From positions 1-13,199 of the forward strand of contig CAKPDP010000013.1 in assembly GCA_934149105.1 (NCBI GenBank): 13,199 bases of DNA, read 5' to 3'. Shown here one piece after another: positions 1 to 7,004 of the stretch; the stretch's first letter is position 1; every line of letters starts with the position of its first letter. The notes below the pieces were generated by a model. It ran no database searches. It saw only the letters and a list, made by a program, of their open reading frames with translations, and was not told the origin of the DNA. Position numbers and translations under genes: made by a program. The DNA comes from an uncultured Bacilli bacterium (GTDB lineage Bacteria; Bacillota_I; Bacilli_A; RF39; UBA660).

Positions 1-600
1 GTAGGAGGAGTTAATAATAATATTAATCAAAATGTAGTAGAACCTACTCTTAATAATACTTCTATAGATACAGGATTAAATGTTGATAAGATTTATAATA
101 ATGTTCAAGAGATTAAGCCAGAGGTATCTAATAATGTAGTGCCTCCTGTTACTAATAATATTCCAGTAGGAGGAGTTAATAATAATATTAATCAAAATGT
201 AGTAGAACCTACTCTTAATAATACTTCTATAGATACAGGATTGAATGTTGATAAGATTTATAATAATGTTCAAGATATTAAGCCAGAGGTATCTAATAAT
301 GTAGTGCCTCCTGTTACTAATAATATTCCAGTAGGAGGAATTAATAATAATATTAATCAAAACGTAGTAGAACCTACTCTTAATAATACTTCTATAGATA
401 CAGGATTAAATGTTGATAAGATTTATAATAATGTTCAAGAGATTAAGCCAGAGGTATCTAATAATGTAGTGCCTCCTGTTACTAATAATATTCCAGTAGG
501 AGGAGTTAATAATAATATTAATCAAAATGTAGTAGAACCTACTCTTAATAATACTTCTATAGATACAGGATTGAATGTTGATAGAGGTTATAATAATGTT
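1..600 (+). repeat. 165-bp in-frame tandem repeat, at least 3.6 copies
   Basis: Copies begin at 1, 166, 331 and 496 (anchor GTAGGAGGA), an exact period of 165 bases or 55 codons. The copies are nearly identical at DNA level. The last one decays after about 580. Copies 1 and 3 share TTA before the AATGTTGAT segment and copies 2 and 4 share TTG; copies 1 and 3 also have CAAGAG where copy 2 has CAAGAT. This alternation suggests that a 330-base double unit was duplicated. More copies probably lie upstream of the window. Confidence 0.97.
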
Positions 601-1578
601 TTAGAGAATAAGGTAGAAGTAGGTACTAATAGTAATATTTCTGCAAATATTGGTAATGATGCTAACCAAGAATTAGCAAATAATAATGTAGGAAATATCC
701 CTAATAATAATAATAATAATAATAGCTTTATGGATGGAAATAATATTTCTTATAATAATGTAAATAATGAGCCTACGGTAGTGATGCCTTCTAAGGTTGT
801 TTTAGAGGGAAATGATACTTTTAATAATAGTGTAATAGCTAAGGCTATATATTATGATGTAGATACTAATTGTTTTATAGATGCTAATGGTAATCAATAT
901 CATAATGATAAGGTTATGGATAATTTTGATTATAATGATATTAATAATGGAAATAATAATCAAGTTGATGATAGCTATGCTAATAGTTATAAGGTTAAGA
1001 TTGTTAAACAAAAACCTAGTTTGTTACATTTAATTGTTAATGTTATTTCTTATACATTATTTATTTTACTTCTTATTTTGGGACTTGTTTTACTATTTTA
1101 TGTGGTAGATAATAAAATTAGGGAAGCTAAGGGAGATACTACTCCTGCTAAGTATAATGCTTATGTTGTACTTACTGGTAGTATGGAGCCTAATATTCAT
1201 ATTAATGATGTTGTTATAACAAAGTATGCAGATCCTAAGGATTTAAAGAAGAATGATATAGTTACTTTCTGGTCTGATTATTATAATGTTAATGTTACTC
1301 ATAGAATTATGGAAGTTTATTATGATGATACAACTAAGGAATATATGTTTAAGACTAAGGGTGATAATAATAATAGTTATGATGCATCACTTCTTAAGGG
1401 ATCAGATATTTATGGACAGGTTATTTTGAAAATTCCAAAATTGGGATATATTCAAAACTTTTTAGCAAATCAGGGTGGATGGATTATAGTTATTTTAATA
1501 CCATGTTTGGCAATAATTTCTTATGATATAATGAAATTGTTTAAGATGGCTGGTAATAAAGCAAAGATTCTTAAATAG
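1..1578 (+). CDS. sipW: SipW-type signal peptidase I with Asn-rich repeat extension (5' end outside window)
   Basis: The reading frame is open from base 1, so the start lies upstream; the GTG at 139 is inside a repeat and is not a start. From 1 to about 600 it encodes tandem 55-residue repeats rich in Asn, Val and Pro, then an Asn-rich stretch to about 960. A membrane helix (about 1018-1108) precedes the catalytic domain, and a second helix lies near 1474-1530. The catalytic domain carries TGSMEP (Ser codon 1180), THRI (His codon 1300) and KGDNN (Asp codon 1363). Ser/His in place of Ser/Lys is typical of SipW and archaeal/ER-type signal peptidases, which cleave signal peptides outside the membrane. 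By SipW topology the repeat region should be cytoplasmic; SipW itself is only about 190 residues, so this extension is very unusual. The next gene follows after 18 bases. The family call is firm; the role of the repeats is unknown. Confidence 0.9.
   Translation, partial: VGGVNNNINQNVVEPTLNNTSIDTGLNVDKIYNNVQEIKPEVSNNVVPPVTNNIPVGGVNNNINQNVVEPTLNNTSIDTGLNVDKIYNNVQDIKPEVSNNVVPPVTNNIPVGGINNNINQNVVEPTLNNTSIDTGLNVDKIYNNVQEIKPEVSNNVVPPVTNNIPVGGVNNNINQNVVEPTLNNTSIDTGLNVDRGYNNVLENKVEVGTNSNISANIGNDANQELANNNVGNIPNNNNNNNSFMDGNNISYNNVNNEPTVVMPSKVVLEGNDTFNNSVIAKAIYYDVDTNCFIDANGNQYHNDKVMDNFDYNDINNGNNNQVDDSYANSYKVKIVKQKPSLLHLIVNVISYTLFILLLILGLVLLFYVVDNKIREAKGDTTPAKYNAYVVLTGSMEPNIHINDVVITKYADPKDLKKNDIVTFWSDYYNVNVTHRIMEVYYDDTTKEYMFKTKGDNNNSYDASLLKGSDIYGQVILKIPKLGYIQNFLANQGGWIIVILIPCLAIISYDIMKLFKMAGNKAKILK
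703..723 (+). repeat. (AAT)7 trinucleotide run in the signal peptidase gene
   Basis: Seven consecutive AAT codons give seven Asn residues in the low-complexity linker between the 55-residue repeats and the membrane helix. Slippage by whole units would change Asn number without breaking the frame. Confidence 0.9.
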
Positions 1579-1581
1579 TCC

Positions 1582-1587
1582 AAGGAG
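1582..1587 (+). promoter_or_regulatory. RBS that decides the start of the repeat membrane protein
   Basis: AAGGAG ends directly before an in-frame TTG at 1588, which leaves no spacing. It lies 9 bases before the ATG at 1597, a normal distance, so the ATG is the likely start. Confidence 0.8.
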
Positions 1588-1596
1588 TTGAAGGTT

Positions 1597-3426
1597 ATGC
1601 GTACTAATTTATTTAGAACAAAAAAGATTAAAGAAAATAAAGATAAAACAGAGAAGAAAATAATTTTAGAGGAAGAACAATTAGATAATCCAATATTGGT
1701 TTTATATAAGAAATATGGTTGTTTAGCTGTTCTTTTCTTCTTGTTGTTATTGTTAATTATTTTAGGAATAATTTTCTATACGGTAGCTAATTTGAATACT
1801 AATCCTAAGGGAGATTATTCATCTGAGGATATAGCATTTGAATATGGAGATAGTAATGTTAAGTTAGAAGGAGAACAAAATAATAGTAATTGGATCGATA
1901 AATATGCTAATGTATATAAGAAAGAAGGTATTATATTTGTTGTTAAGTCTTTCGAAGTACCTGGTGGTATAGTTACTTATTATAGTGATGAATCTAGTAA
2001 GTTAGTTAGAAGTGATGGAACTATTGTTAGAATATCGAGATTAGCAACTGGAGGATATGGTATTTCTGAAGATGGAGTGATTAATGTTAATTCTAAACGT
2101 AAAGGAATTAGTATTTCTAAAAAGTTAGAATTAGATTCAGGAACGGTTATTATTTATTATAGTGATGGCTCAGCAGAGATTACTAAGAATGGTAAGACGA
2201 TTTTGGTTAGGAATAGTGAAAGAATTAAGATAGGATCTAATAATGTAGAATTAGATAAGGTAGTACCTAGTGGTAGTAGTTATCCTAATGAAATAAAGAA
2301 TATTGGTAATTGGAAACTTACTTATTATACGGATGGAACTGTTTTAGTAGAAGATGGTAATAATAGTTATGTAGTTAGAAATAGTGAGGATCTAGAAATA
2401 GGGACTAATGGAATTAGTTTTCCTAATAATAATGCTGCAACTGTAGTAAAGAGATTAGAACTAGATGATGGGACAGTTATTATTTATTATAGTGATGGAT
2501 CGGCTTTAATTAAGTCTTACTACGATACAGATATTATGGTAAGAGAGAGTGGAGATATAATTTTAAATGGAAAGAAATCTTTTTGGGAGATTTTAGAAGA
2601 TGAGATAGCCTGGGCAGTTTCTAAGAAGACAACTCCAACAGGAGATGAAATTACTTATTATGATGATGGATCGGCGGTTATTAGATATAAAGATGGTAGT
2701 AGTGTCTATGTAAGTGAGAATAGTAATATTAAGTATGATAATGATGGTAATATAAAAGAAGTAAAAGAAGTTCCTAATAAAGAGACTAAGGTTATAAAGA
2801 CTCCTAATGGGTATACGGTTACAGATTTTGATAATGGTAAGAGTAGGATAGAGGATCCGAATGGTAATGATTATATTGTAGATACTAAGGATATAATTAT
2901 GGATACAGATGGTAATCTTAAAGACGATGAGAGTAATACTAATAAGTATAATCCTAGGAAAGATGAACCTAAAGATGATGATAGTGATGATGATGAAGAA
3001 CCAGATACTCCAGATAATCCGGATGATGATCTAGATGATGGGAAGGTTACGGGTAATATTGAGACAATAGAGAAAAATTATTATGAATTTAAGGTTAATA
3101 ATGATACTAAGAAAGCTGTTAAGTATAAGATTGTTTTAGAGGAATCTTCTAATTATGAGAAATTAGGATATAAGGATAAGATTTTAGATGCTAAATATAT
3201 TAAATATGATTTGATTGTTGAAGATAATTATTTTGAGAGTATAGCTTTAAATGGAGATATATGGAAATATAATGATAAGACTAATTATGTATTATATGAA
3301 GGAGCTTTAGCTAAGAAGAGTTCTTTAGATGTTATGTTAAAGATATATTTTGATTATAAAGATTTAGATAATGAACAACAGGATCGTTTATTTTTAGGAA
3401 CAATAAAACTTTATATAGAGCAGTAG
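1597..3426 (+). CDS. bitopic surface protein with beta-strand repeats and acidic linker
   Basis: This is a 609-residue protein of unrecognised family. A charged cytoplasmic head (residues 1-40) is followed by one membrane helix (about 41-65) with no cleavage motif, so it should be anchored with its bulk outside. Residues about 116-444 hold six diverged repeats of 45-65 residues, each with a core of the type G-x3-4-YY-[ST]-D-G-[SA] (for example GTVIIYYSDGSA twice). Next come an Asp/Glu/Pro linker (about 449-485) and a C-terminal domain (486-609) of alternating hydrophobic strands. The repeat cores resemble the YxDG pattern of TCP10/CPAP 'G-box' beta repeats, but this is only a visual resemblance. 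The gene lies 18 bases after the signal peptidase and is surely co-transcribed, which suggests a joint role in secretion or assembly at the surface. The hairpin at 3446-3484 probably ends the transcript. Confidence 0.85.
   Translation: MRTNLFRTKKIKENKDKTEKKIILEEEQLDNPILVLYKKYGCLAVLFFLLLLLIILGIIFYTVANLNTNPKGDYSSEDIAFEYGDSNVKLEGEQNNSNWIDKYANVYKKEGIIFVVKSFEVPGGIVTYYSDESSKLVRSDGTIVRISRLATGGYGISEDGVINVNSKRKGISISKKLELDSGTVIIYYSDGSAEITKNGKTILVRNSERIKIGSNNVELDKVVPSGSSYPNEIKNIGNWKLTYYTDGTVLVEDGNNSYVVRNSEDLEIGTNGISFPNNNAATVVKRLELDDGTVIIYYSDGSALIKSYYDTDIMVRESGDIILNGKKSFWEILEDEIAWAVSKKTTPTGDEITYYDDGSAVIRYKDGSSVYVSENSNIKYDNDGNIKEVKEVPNKETKVIKTPNGYTVTDFDNGKSRIEDPNGNDYIVDTKDIIMDTDGNLKDDESNTNKYNPRKDEPKDDDSDDDEEPDTPDNPDDDLDDGKVTGNIETIEKNYYEFKVNNDTKKAVKYKIVLEESSNYEKLGYKDKILDAKYIKYDLIVEDNYFESIALNGDIWKYNDKTNYVLYEGALAKKSSLDVMLKIYFDYKDLDNEQQDRLFLGTIKLYIEQ
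1940..2930 (+). repeat. six protein-level beta-strand repeats in the surface protein
   Basis: Repeat cores read GIVTYYSDES, GTVIIYYSDGS, WKLTYYTDGT, GTVIIYYSDGS, DEITYYDDGS and YTVTDFDNGK. The second and fourth are the closest pair, with ELDSGTVIIYYSDGSA against ELDDGTVIIYYSDGSA, exactly 330 bases apart. The others are diverged, so this array is much older than the 165-bp array in the preceding gene. Confidence 0.75.
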
Positions 3427-3440
3427 AAATAAAGGCGAAT

Positions 3441-3469
3441 TTGACAAAAGATAACTCTTATGTTACAAT
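3441..3469 (+). promoter_or_regulatory. near-consensus sigma-A promoter inside a terminator hairpin
   Basis: TTGACA (3441-3446), a 17-base spacer, then TACAAT (3464-3469) with an extended -10 TG at 3461-3462. This is the best promoter match in the window. Transcription should start near 3476, about 23 bases before the small ORF at 3499. The spacer and -10 lie in the arm and loop of the upstream operon's terminator. Confidence 0.8.
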
Positions 3470-3484
3470 AGGGTTATCTTTTTT
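3446..3484 (+). terminator. intrinsic terminator of the signal peptidase/surface protein operon
   Basis: The arms AAAAGATAAC (3446-3455) and GTTATCTTTT (3473-3482) are perfectly complementary, and the stem can extend inward by about three more pairs. A T run follows. It starts 20 bases after the stop of the surface protein gene and overlaps the promoter at 3441-3469. Confidence 0.8.
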
Positions 3485-3498
3485 GGATGGGGGATTTT

Positions 3499-3573
3499 AT
3501 GACAAAAGAAATTAAATATTTTGTTACAGAAATAATTGTACTTATTTCGATGTTAACAGTAATATTGATATAA
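3499..3573 (+). CDS. putative 24-residue single-span membrane peptide
   Basis: A 25-codon ORF starts at ATG 3499, preceded by a purine-rich GGATGGGGGA four bases upstream, an imperfect Shine-Dalgarno match. The peptide begins with a polar head (MTKEIKY) and continues with about 17 mostly hydrophobic residues to its C-terminus, enough for one membrane span. It has its own strong promoter (3441-3469) and a perfect terminator that begins five bases after its stop, so it is the only thing this transcript could encode. It matches no family I recognise. The layout (short strong transcript, tiny hydrophobic peptide) recalls type I toxins and small membrane regulators. No opposing antisense promoter is evident. 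The alternative is that the RNA itself is the functional product. Confidence 0.5.
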   Translation: MTKEIKYFVTEIIVLISMLTVILI

Positions 3574-3578
3574 ATAGT

Positions 3579-3612
3579 AAAAGAAGTCTTTAGAGTATAA
3601 GGACTTCTTTTT
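3579..3612 (+). terminator. intrinsic terminator of the small-peptide unit
   Basis: The arms AAAAGAAGTC (3579-3588) and GACTTCTTTT (3602-3611) form a perfect 10-bp stem with a 13-base loop and end in a T run. With the promoter at 3441 it defines a transcript of about 135 bases. Confidence 0.85.
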
Positions 3613-3871
3613 GGTTAAATAGAAAATACTTGAGAATTATTTCTCTATCTTTTTTGTATTTCTTTTGTCATTTAGTAACTTGTGTATTTTTAGAGAATTA
3701 TCAGGAGTTACAATATTTAAATTTTGATTTTTATAATAATATTCAATCCATTTTAGTAATTCATTTAGTATTATTTTAAAGAAGAGACTCTAAGAACTAA
3801 AGGATAAAACGTAAGAATAAGTATTAGATGAAAGAAGCACTAGAATTAGCAAATATGATAGAGAGTGAGAT
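3613..3871. other. mostly non-coding stretch between small-peptide unit and RNase J
   Basis: Apart from the minus-strand remnant (3637-3789) nothing firm is present. On the plus strand an ATG at 3828 opens a 24-codon frame (begins MKEALELANMIES) ending at 3902. It has no good RBS, is preceded immediately by a stop, and runs into the RNase J terminator, so it is probably a gene scrap or chance. No tRNA or riboswitch-like structure was seen. Confidence 0.5.
3637..3789 (-). pseudogene. start-less remnant ORF of about 50 codons
   Basis: On the minus strand a frame is open from 3789 down to a TAA at 3637-3639, bounded upstream by TAG (3790-3792). Its translation looks protein-like, with stretches such as NELLKWIEYYYKNQN and IVTPDNSLKIHKLLNDK. 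It contains no ATG, GTG or TTG in frame and no RBS is apparent. It is most simply the tail of a gene that has lost its front. The family is not recognised, and chance openness in AT-rich DNA cannot be excluded. Confidence 0.35.
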
Positions 3872-3907
3872 AAAAAAATCAAGGATTAAGATTGCTCCTT
3901 GATTTTT
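3872..3907 (-). terminator. intrinsic terminator of RNase J
   Basis: TCCTTGATTTTT (3896-3907) and AAAAATCAAGGA (3874-3885) form a perfect 12-bp stem with a 10-base loop. Read on the minus strand it ends in a run of seven T. The first arm overlaps the stop codon of the RNase J gene. On the plus strand it is followed by TTTTT, so it could work in both directions. Confidence 0.9.
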
Positions 3908-5645
3908 ATTTTACTTGGACTTCTTCTTTAGAAACTTTATTTTTAGTTTCCTTAGTTAATTCTTTATTATTTTTATCTTTGGTTTCGATATTCATTAATA
4001 TTGGAAGAATTATTGGGACTCTACCAGTACTTTCTTTTAAGAAAGGCATTAGGCCATTAATGATATCATTCTTAAGATCGTTAAAGTTTAAGTATTTGTT
4101 TGTTAGTTTAGATTTTATAATGTTACTAGCAGTAATACTTATTTGTTTTATTAATTCTTCATTTTCATTTACGAGGATATACCCTCTAGTTGTTACGGCA
4201 GGAGAGGCTAGTAATTTGTGATTAGCTGTATCAATATTGGCTATAATAACTAGAATACCGTTACTAGACATTAATTTACGATCTTTAATTACTATGTTTC
4301 CTACATCACCAATTCTAGAACCATCGACATAGACATCACCTGCGGTAACACGACCATTTCGGAAGACTTTACCTTTAACTAGGGATAAGACATCACCATT
4401 TTCTAAGACAAAGGTATTTTCTTTAGGAATATCACAGTCAATAGCAAGATCACAGTGAGATTTTAACATACGATATTCACCATGATAAGGAGCGAAGAAT
4501 TTAGGCTTAAATAGTCTTAACATTAATTTTAATTCTTCTTGATTGGCATGGCCTGAAGAATGGATATCAGCCATGGAATTGGTATAGACTTTTACGCCTT
4601 TTAGGGCTAGTTTATTGATAGTTTTTCCGACAGAAGCGGCATTACCAGGGATAGGTGATGATGAGAAGATAACAACATCATTAGGTATTAATTTTATTTG
4701 TTTATGACTACCATTGGCAATTCTTGATAGGGCCGCTAAGGGTTCACCTTGGCTACCAGTACAAAGAAGACATACTTCTTGAGGCTTTAATTTATTGGCT
4801 TCTTCTGGAGTTATAATAATATTTTTATCTTTAATATAACCACATTTTAGGGCTATATCAACGGATGTAGCCATACTTCTACCAAAGAGAGCTACTTTTC
4901 TTTTGTTTCTTTTAGCAATATCAATAATATGTTTTAGTCTATAGATATTAGAAGCAAAAGTAGCTAAGATGATACGACTATCTTTATGATTAGAGAAGAT
5001 TTCTCCAAGATTTTCATCTACGACAGATTCACTAATAGAGGTTCCTGGGACTAGGGCGTTAGTAGAATCACTCATTAAAAGAGTTACACCTTCACTACCT
5101 ATACGAGCCATTTTATGAATATCATACATAGGACCAATAGGAGTTAAATCCATTTTGAAGTCTCCAGTCATAACTATGGTACCATTAGGTGTCTTTAAGG
5201 ATATACCATGGGAATCTGGTATCGAGTGGGTTGTTCTAAAAAATTCAATATTAAAATATTTTGTTTTAAGTTTAGTATTTTCGTTGTAAATAATTAAATC
5301 TTTATATTTTAAATTTCTTTCTTCTAATTTCTTTTCAATTAAAGCAGTAGCTTGAGCAGGAGCATAAATCTTAGGAATATTTACACATTGTAATAAAAAG
5401 GGTATTCCTCCAATATGATCTTCATGTCCATGAGTTATAAGTAAAGCTTTAATTTTTTCTTCGTTTTGTTTTAAAAAACTGTAATCTTGAATAACATAAT
5501 CAATACCTAGTAATTCATCTTCGGGAAACATAACTCCAGCATCAATTATTATTATTTCATTATCATGCATTACACAATACATATTTTTACCGACTTCGCC
5601 TAGACCTCCTAGAGCGAATACTTTTGTATCTAGTTCTTGTTTCAT
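3906..5645 (-). CDS. rnj: ribonuclease J (metallo-beta-lactamase/beta-CASP)
   Basis: The 579-residue product matches the full length of RNase J, the cytoplasmic 5'-3' exonuclease and endonuclease of mRNA turnover and rRNA maturation in Bacillota. The N-terminus has the typical ALGGLGEVGKNMY. Metal ligands are His72, His74, Asp76 and His77 in THGHEDHIGG, then His140 and Asp162 (TGDFK). The beta-CASP region includes TFASNIYRLKHI, FGRSM and the TGSQGEP segment. HSSGHANQEE and APYHGEYR complete the core, followed by the small C-terminal domain. I start at ATG 5645: an AAAGGA site (5653-5658) is 7 bases from it but only one base from the in-frame TTG at 5651. The gene is monocistronic, with promoter 5726-5754 and terminator 3872-3907, and is divergent from pgk. 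J1 versus J2 cannot be decided here. Confidence 0.95.
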   Translation of the reverse strand: MKQELDTKVFALGGLGEVGKNMYCVMHDNEIIIIDAGVMFPEDELLGIDYVIQDYSFLKQNEEKIKALLITHGHEDHIGGIPFLLQCVNIPKIYAPAQATALIEKKLEERNLKYKDLIIYNENTKLKTKYFNIEFFRTTHSIPDSHGISLKTPNGTIVMTGDFKMDLTPIGPMYDIHKMARIGSEGVTLLMSDSTNALVPGTSISESVVDENLGEIFSNHKDSRIILATFASNIYRLKHIIDIAKRNKRKVALFGRSMATSVDIALKCGYIKDKNIIITPEEANKLKPQEVCLLCTGSQGEPLAALSRIANGSHKQIKLIPNDVVIFSSSPIPGNAASVGKTINKLALKGVKVYTNSMADIHSSGHANQEELKLMLRLFKPKFFAPYHGEYRMLKSHCDLAIDCDIPKENTFVLENGDVLSLVKGKVFRNGRVTAGDVYVDGSRIGDVGNIVIKDRKLMSSNGILVIIANIDTANHKLLASPAVTTRGYILVNENEELIKQISITASNIIKSKLTNKYLNFNDLKNDIINGLMPFLKESTGRVPIILPILMNIETKDKNNKELTKETKNKVSKEEVQVK

Positions 5646-5725
5646 AATCAAATCCTTTCTTATTTTGATAACCGTTACAAAAAAAATAATATGAAACTTT
5701 TGAACAAGAATCCACTGATAGAAAC

Positions 5726-5754
5726 ATTATACTATAATTTACTATAAATTACAA
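5726..5754 (-). promoter_or_regulatory. sigma-A promoter of RNase J
   Basis: On the minus strand: TTGTAA (5749-5754), 17-base spacer, perfect TATAAT (5726-5731). The predicted start near 5719 gives a leader of about 75 bases before ATG 5645. Confidence 0.75.
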
Positions 5755-5765
5755 GTTAAAAAAAT

Positions 5766-5794
5766 TTGTTAGTGTGGGGAGTTTATGATATAAT
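5766..5794 (+). promoter_or_regulatory. sigma-A promoter of the pgk operon
   Basis: TTGTTA (5766-5771), 17-base spacer, perfect TATAAT (5789-5794) with an extended -10 TG at 5786-5787. Its -35 is only 11 bases from the -35 of the divergent RNase J promoter, so the two polymerase sites are back to back. Confidence 0.8.
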
Positions 5795-5819
5795 TAGTTG
5801 TAATGAGGTGATATTGCTT

Positions 5820-7004
5820 ATGAAGAAGAGAATAAGTGATTTAGATATAGATAATAAGAGTGTTATTATTAGGTGTGATTTGAATGTTCCTATTAAAGAG
5901 GGAGTTATTCAAGATGATACAAGAATTAGAGCTAGTTTAAAGACTATTAATTATTGTTTAGATAGAGGGGCTAAGGTAATTATTTTATCACATTTGGGTA
6001 AAGTTAAAACAGAAGAGGATAGGAAGAGTAAGAGTTTGTATCCAGTTAGTATTAGACTTTCAGAATTATTAGGTAGAAAGGTTAAGTTTTCTTTTGATAC
6101 TAGGAGTGTTAAATTAACGGAAATGGCAAGAAAATTAAAAAAGGGAGAAGTTTTATTAATAGAGAATACTAGATTTGAGGATCTAGAGGGAAAGAAAGAG
6201 AGTAATTGTGATTTAGAGTTAGCTAGGTATTGGGCTAGTTTAGGAGAAGTATTTGTAAATGATGCTTATGGTACTTGTCATAGGAGTCATGCTTCTAACG
6301 TAGGAATATGTAAGTATTTACCTTCTTGTTTAGGATTTTTAGTTATTGAGGAGATAGATAAATTAGAGGGAATATTAAATGATGAGACGCATCCTTTTAT
6401 AGTTATTATGGGAGGAGCTAAGGTTAGTGATAAGATTAAGGTTATAGATAATTTGATTAAGAAGTGTGATAAATTATTAATAGGAGGAGGTATGACTTAT
6501 ACTTTTTGGTGTGCTATGGGGTATAAGATCGGAAAATCAATAGTAGATGATGATAGTATTGATTATTGTAAGGGACTATTAGAAGAATATAAAGATAAGA
6601 TAGTACTTCCTATAGATAGTTTAGTTAGTGAGAGTTTAGATAGTGATAGAGTAGTTAGTAAGGATAGAGAGGAAATAGAAGATCAAGATATTTGTTTAGA
6701 TATTGGTCCTAAGACTAGAGAATTATTTGAAAAAGAATTAGATGGTTGTAAGAGAGTTATTATGAATGGGCCTATGGGCATGTTTGAAAAACCTTTATAT
6801 CAAGAAGGGACTCTAGAAGTATTAAGAATTTTAAAGGATAAGGTAAGTAAGGTCTTAATAGGAGGTGGCGATACTGTTAGTGCCACTAATAAGTTAGGAT
6901 TTACTAATTCTTTTTATCATGTTTCAACTGGAGGAGGAGCTACTTTGGAATATTTAGAGGGGAAAGAATTACCTGGTATAGGAGCTATAGAGGAAGATGA
7001 GTAA
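5820..7004 (+). CDS. pgk: phosphoglycerate kinase
   Basis: Converts 1,3-bisphosphoglycerate and ADP to 3-phosphoglycerate and ATP in glycolysis, in the cytoplasm. The 394 residues are the normal full length. Substrate-site motifs are present: RCDLNVP (18-24), DTRIR (33-37), SHLGK (57-61), ENTRF (115-119) and GTCHRSHAS (151-159). Nucleotide-side motifs follow: GGAKVSDK (198-205), NGPMGMFE (316-323), GGGDT (348-352) and STGGGA (369-374). ATG 5820 is chosen because GAGGTG (5805-5810) stands 9 bases upstream. An in-frame extension reaches back to 5766 but would overlap the promoter. It is the first gene of an operon whose next three genes overlap in sequence, which implies translational coupling. 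Small departures (SHLGK for SHLGR, AYGTCHRSHA for AFGTAHRAHA) do not remove catalytic residues. Confidence 0.97.
   Translation: MKKRISDLDIDNKSVIIRCDLNVPIKEGVIQDDTRIRASLKTINYCLDRGAKVIILSHLGKVKTEEDRKSKSLYPVSIRLSELLGRKVKFSFDTRSVKLTEMARKLKKGEVLLIENTRFEDLEGKKESNCDLELARYWASLGEVFVNDAYGTCHRSHASNVGICKYLPSCLGFLVIEEIDKLEGILNDETHPFIVIMGGAKVSDKIKVIDNLIKKCDKLLIGGGMTYTFWCAMGYKIGKSIVDDDSIDYCKGLLEEYKDKIVLPIDSLVSESLDSDRVVSKDREEIEDQDICLDIGPKTRELFEKELDGCKRVIMNGPMGMFEKPLYQEGTLEVLRILKDKVSKVLIGGGDTVSATNKLGFTNSFYHVSTGGGATLEYLEGKELPGIGAIEEDE

Noticed and set aside
76..360. Minus-strand open frame across the repeat array
   Set aside because: It is the complement of the repetitive Asn codons (ATT/TTA rich), repeats with the same period and has no RBS. 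The plus frame encodes the signal peptidase.
802..1011. Minus-strand Ile-rich open frame inside the signal peptidase gene
   Set aside because: It is a shadow of the Asn-rich coding strand with low-complexity Ile/Asn composition and no ribosome binding site.
3640..3675. Possible antisense promoter facing the small-peptide unit
   Set aside because: ATGACA on the minus strand (3666-3671) has no -10 at 16-18 bases; the nearest candidates match only three of six bases. An antisense antitoxin RNA is therefore not supported.
3828..3902. 24-codon plus-strand ORF beginning MKEALELANMIES
   Set aside because: The peptide looks plausible, but there is no clear RBS, a stop codon lies directly upstream, it runs into the RNase J terminator hairpin, and it would be the only TGA-ending gene. 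I treat it as a scrap or chance.
3892..4221. Plus-strand open frame of 109 codons opposite the 3' end of RNase J
   Set aside because: It lies wholly antisense to a conserved gene and begins within its terminator; no RBS.
5646..5725. RNase J leader as a riboswitch
   Set aside because: It is only about 75 bases long, with no strong nested stems or recognisable aptamer motif.
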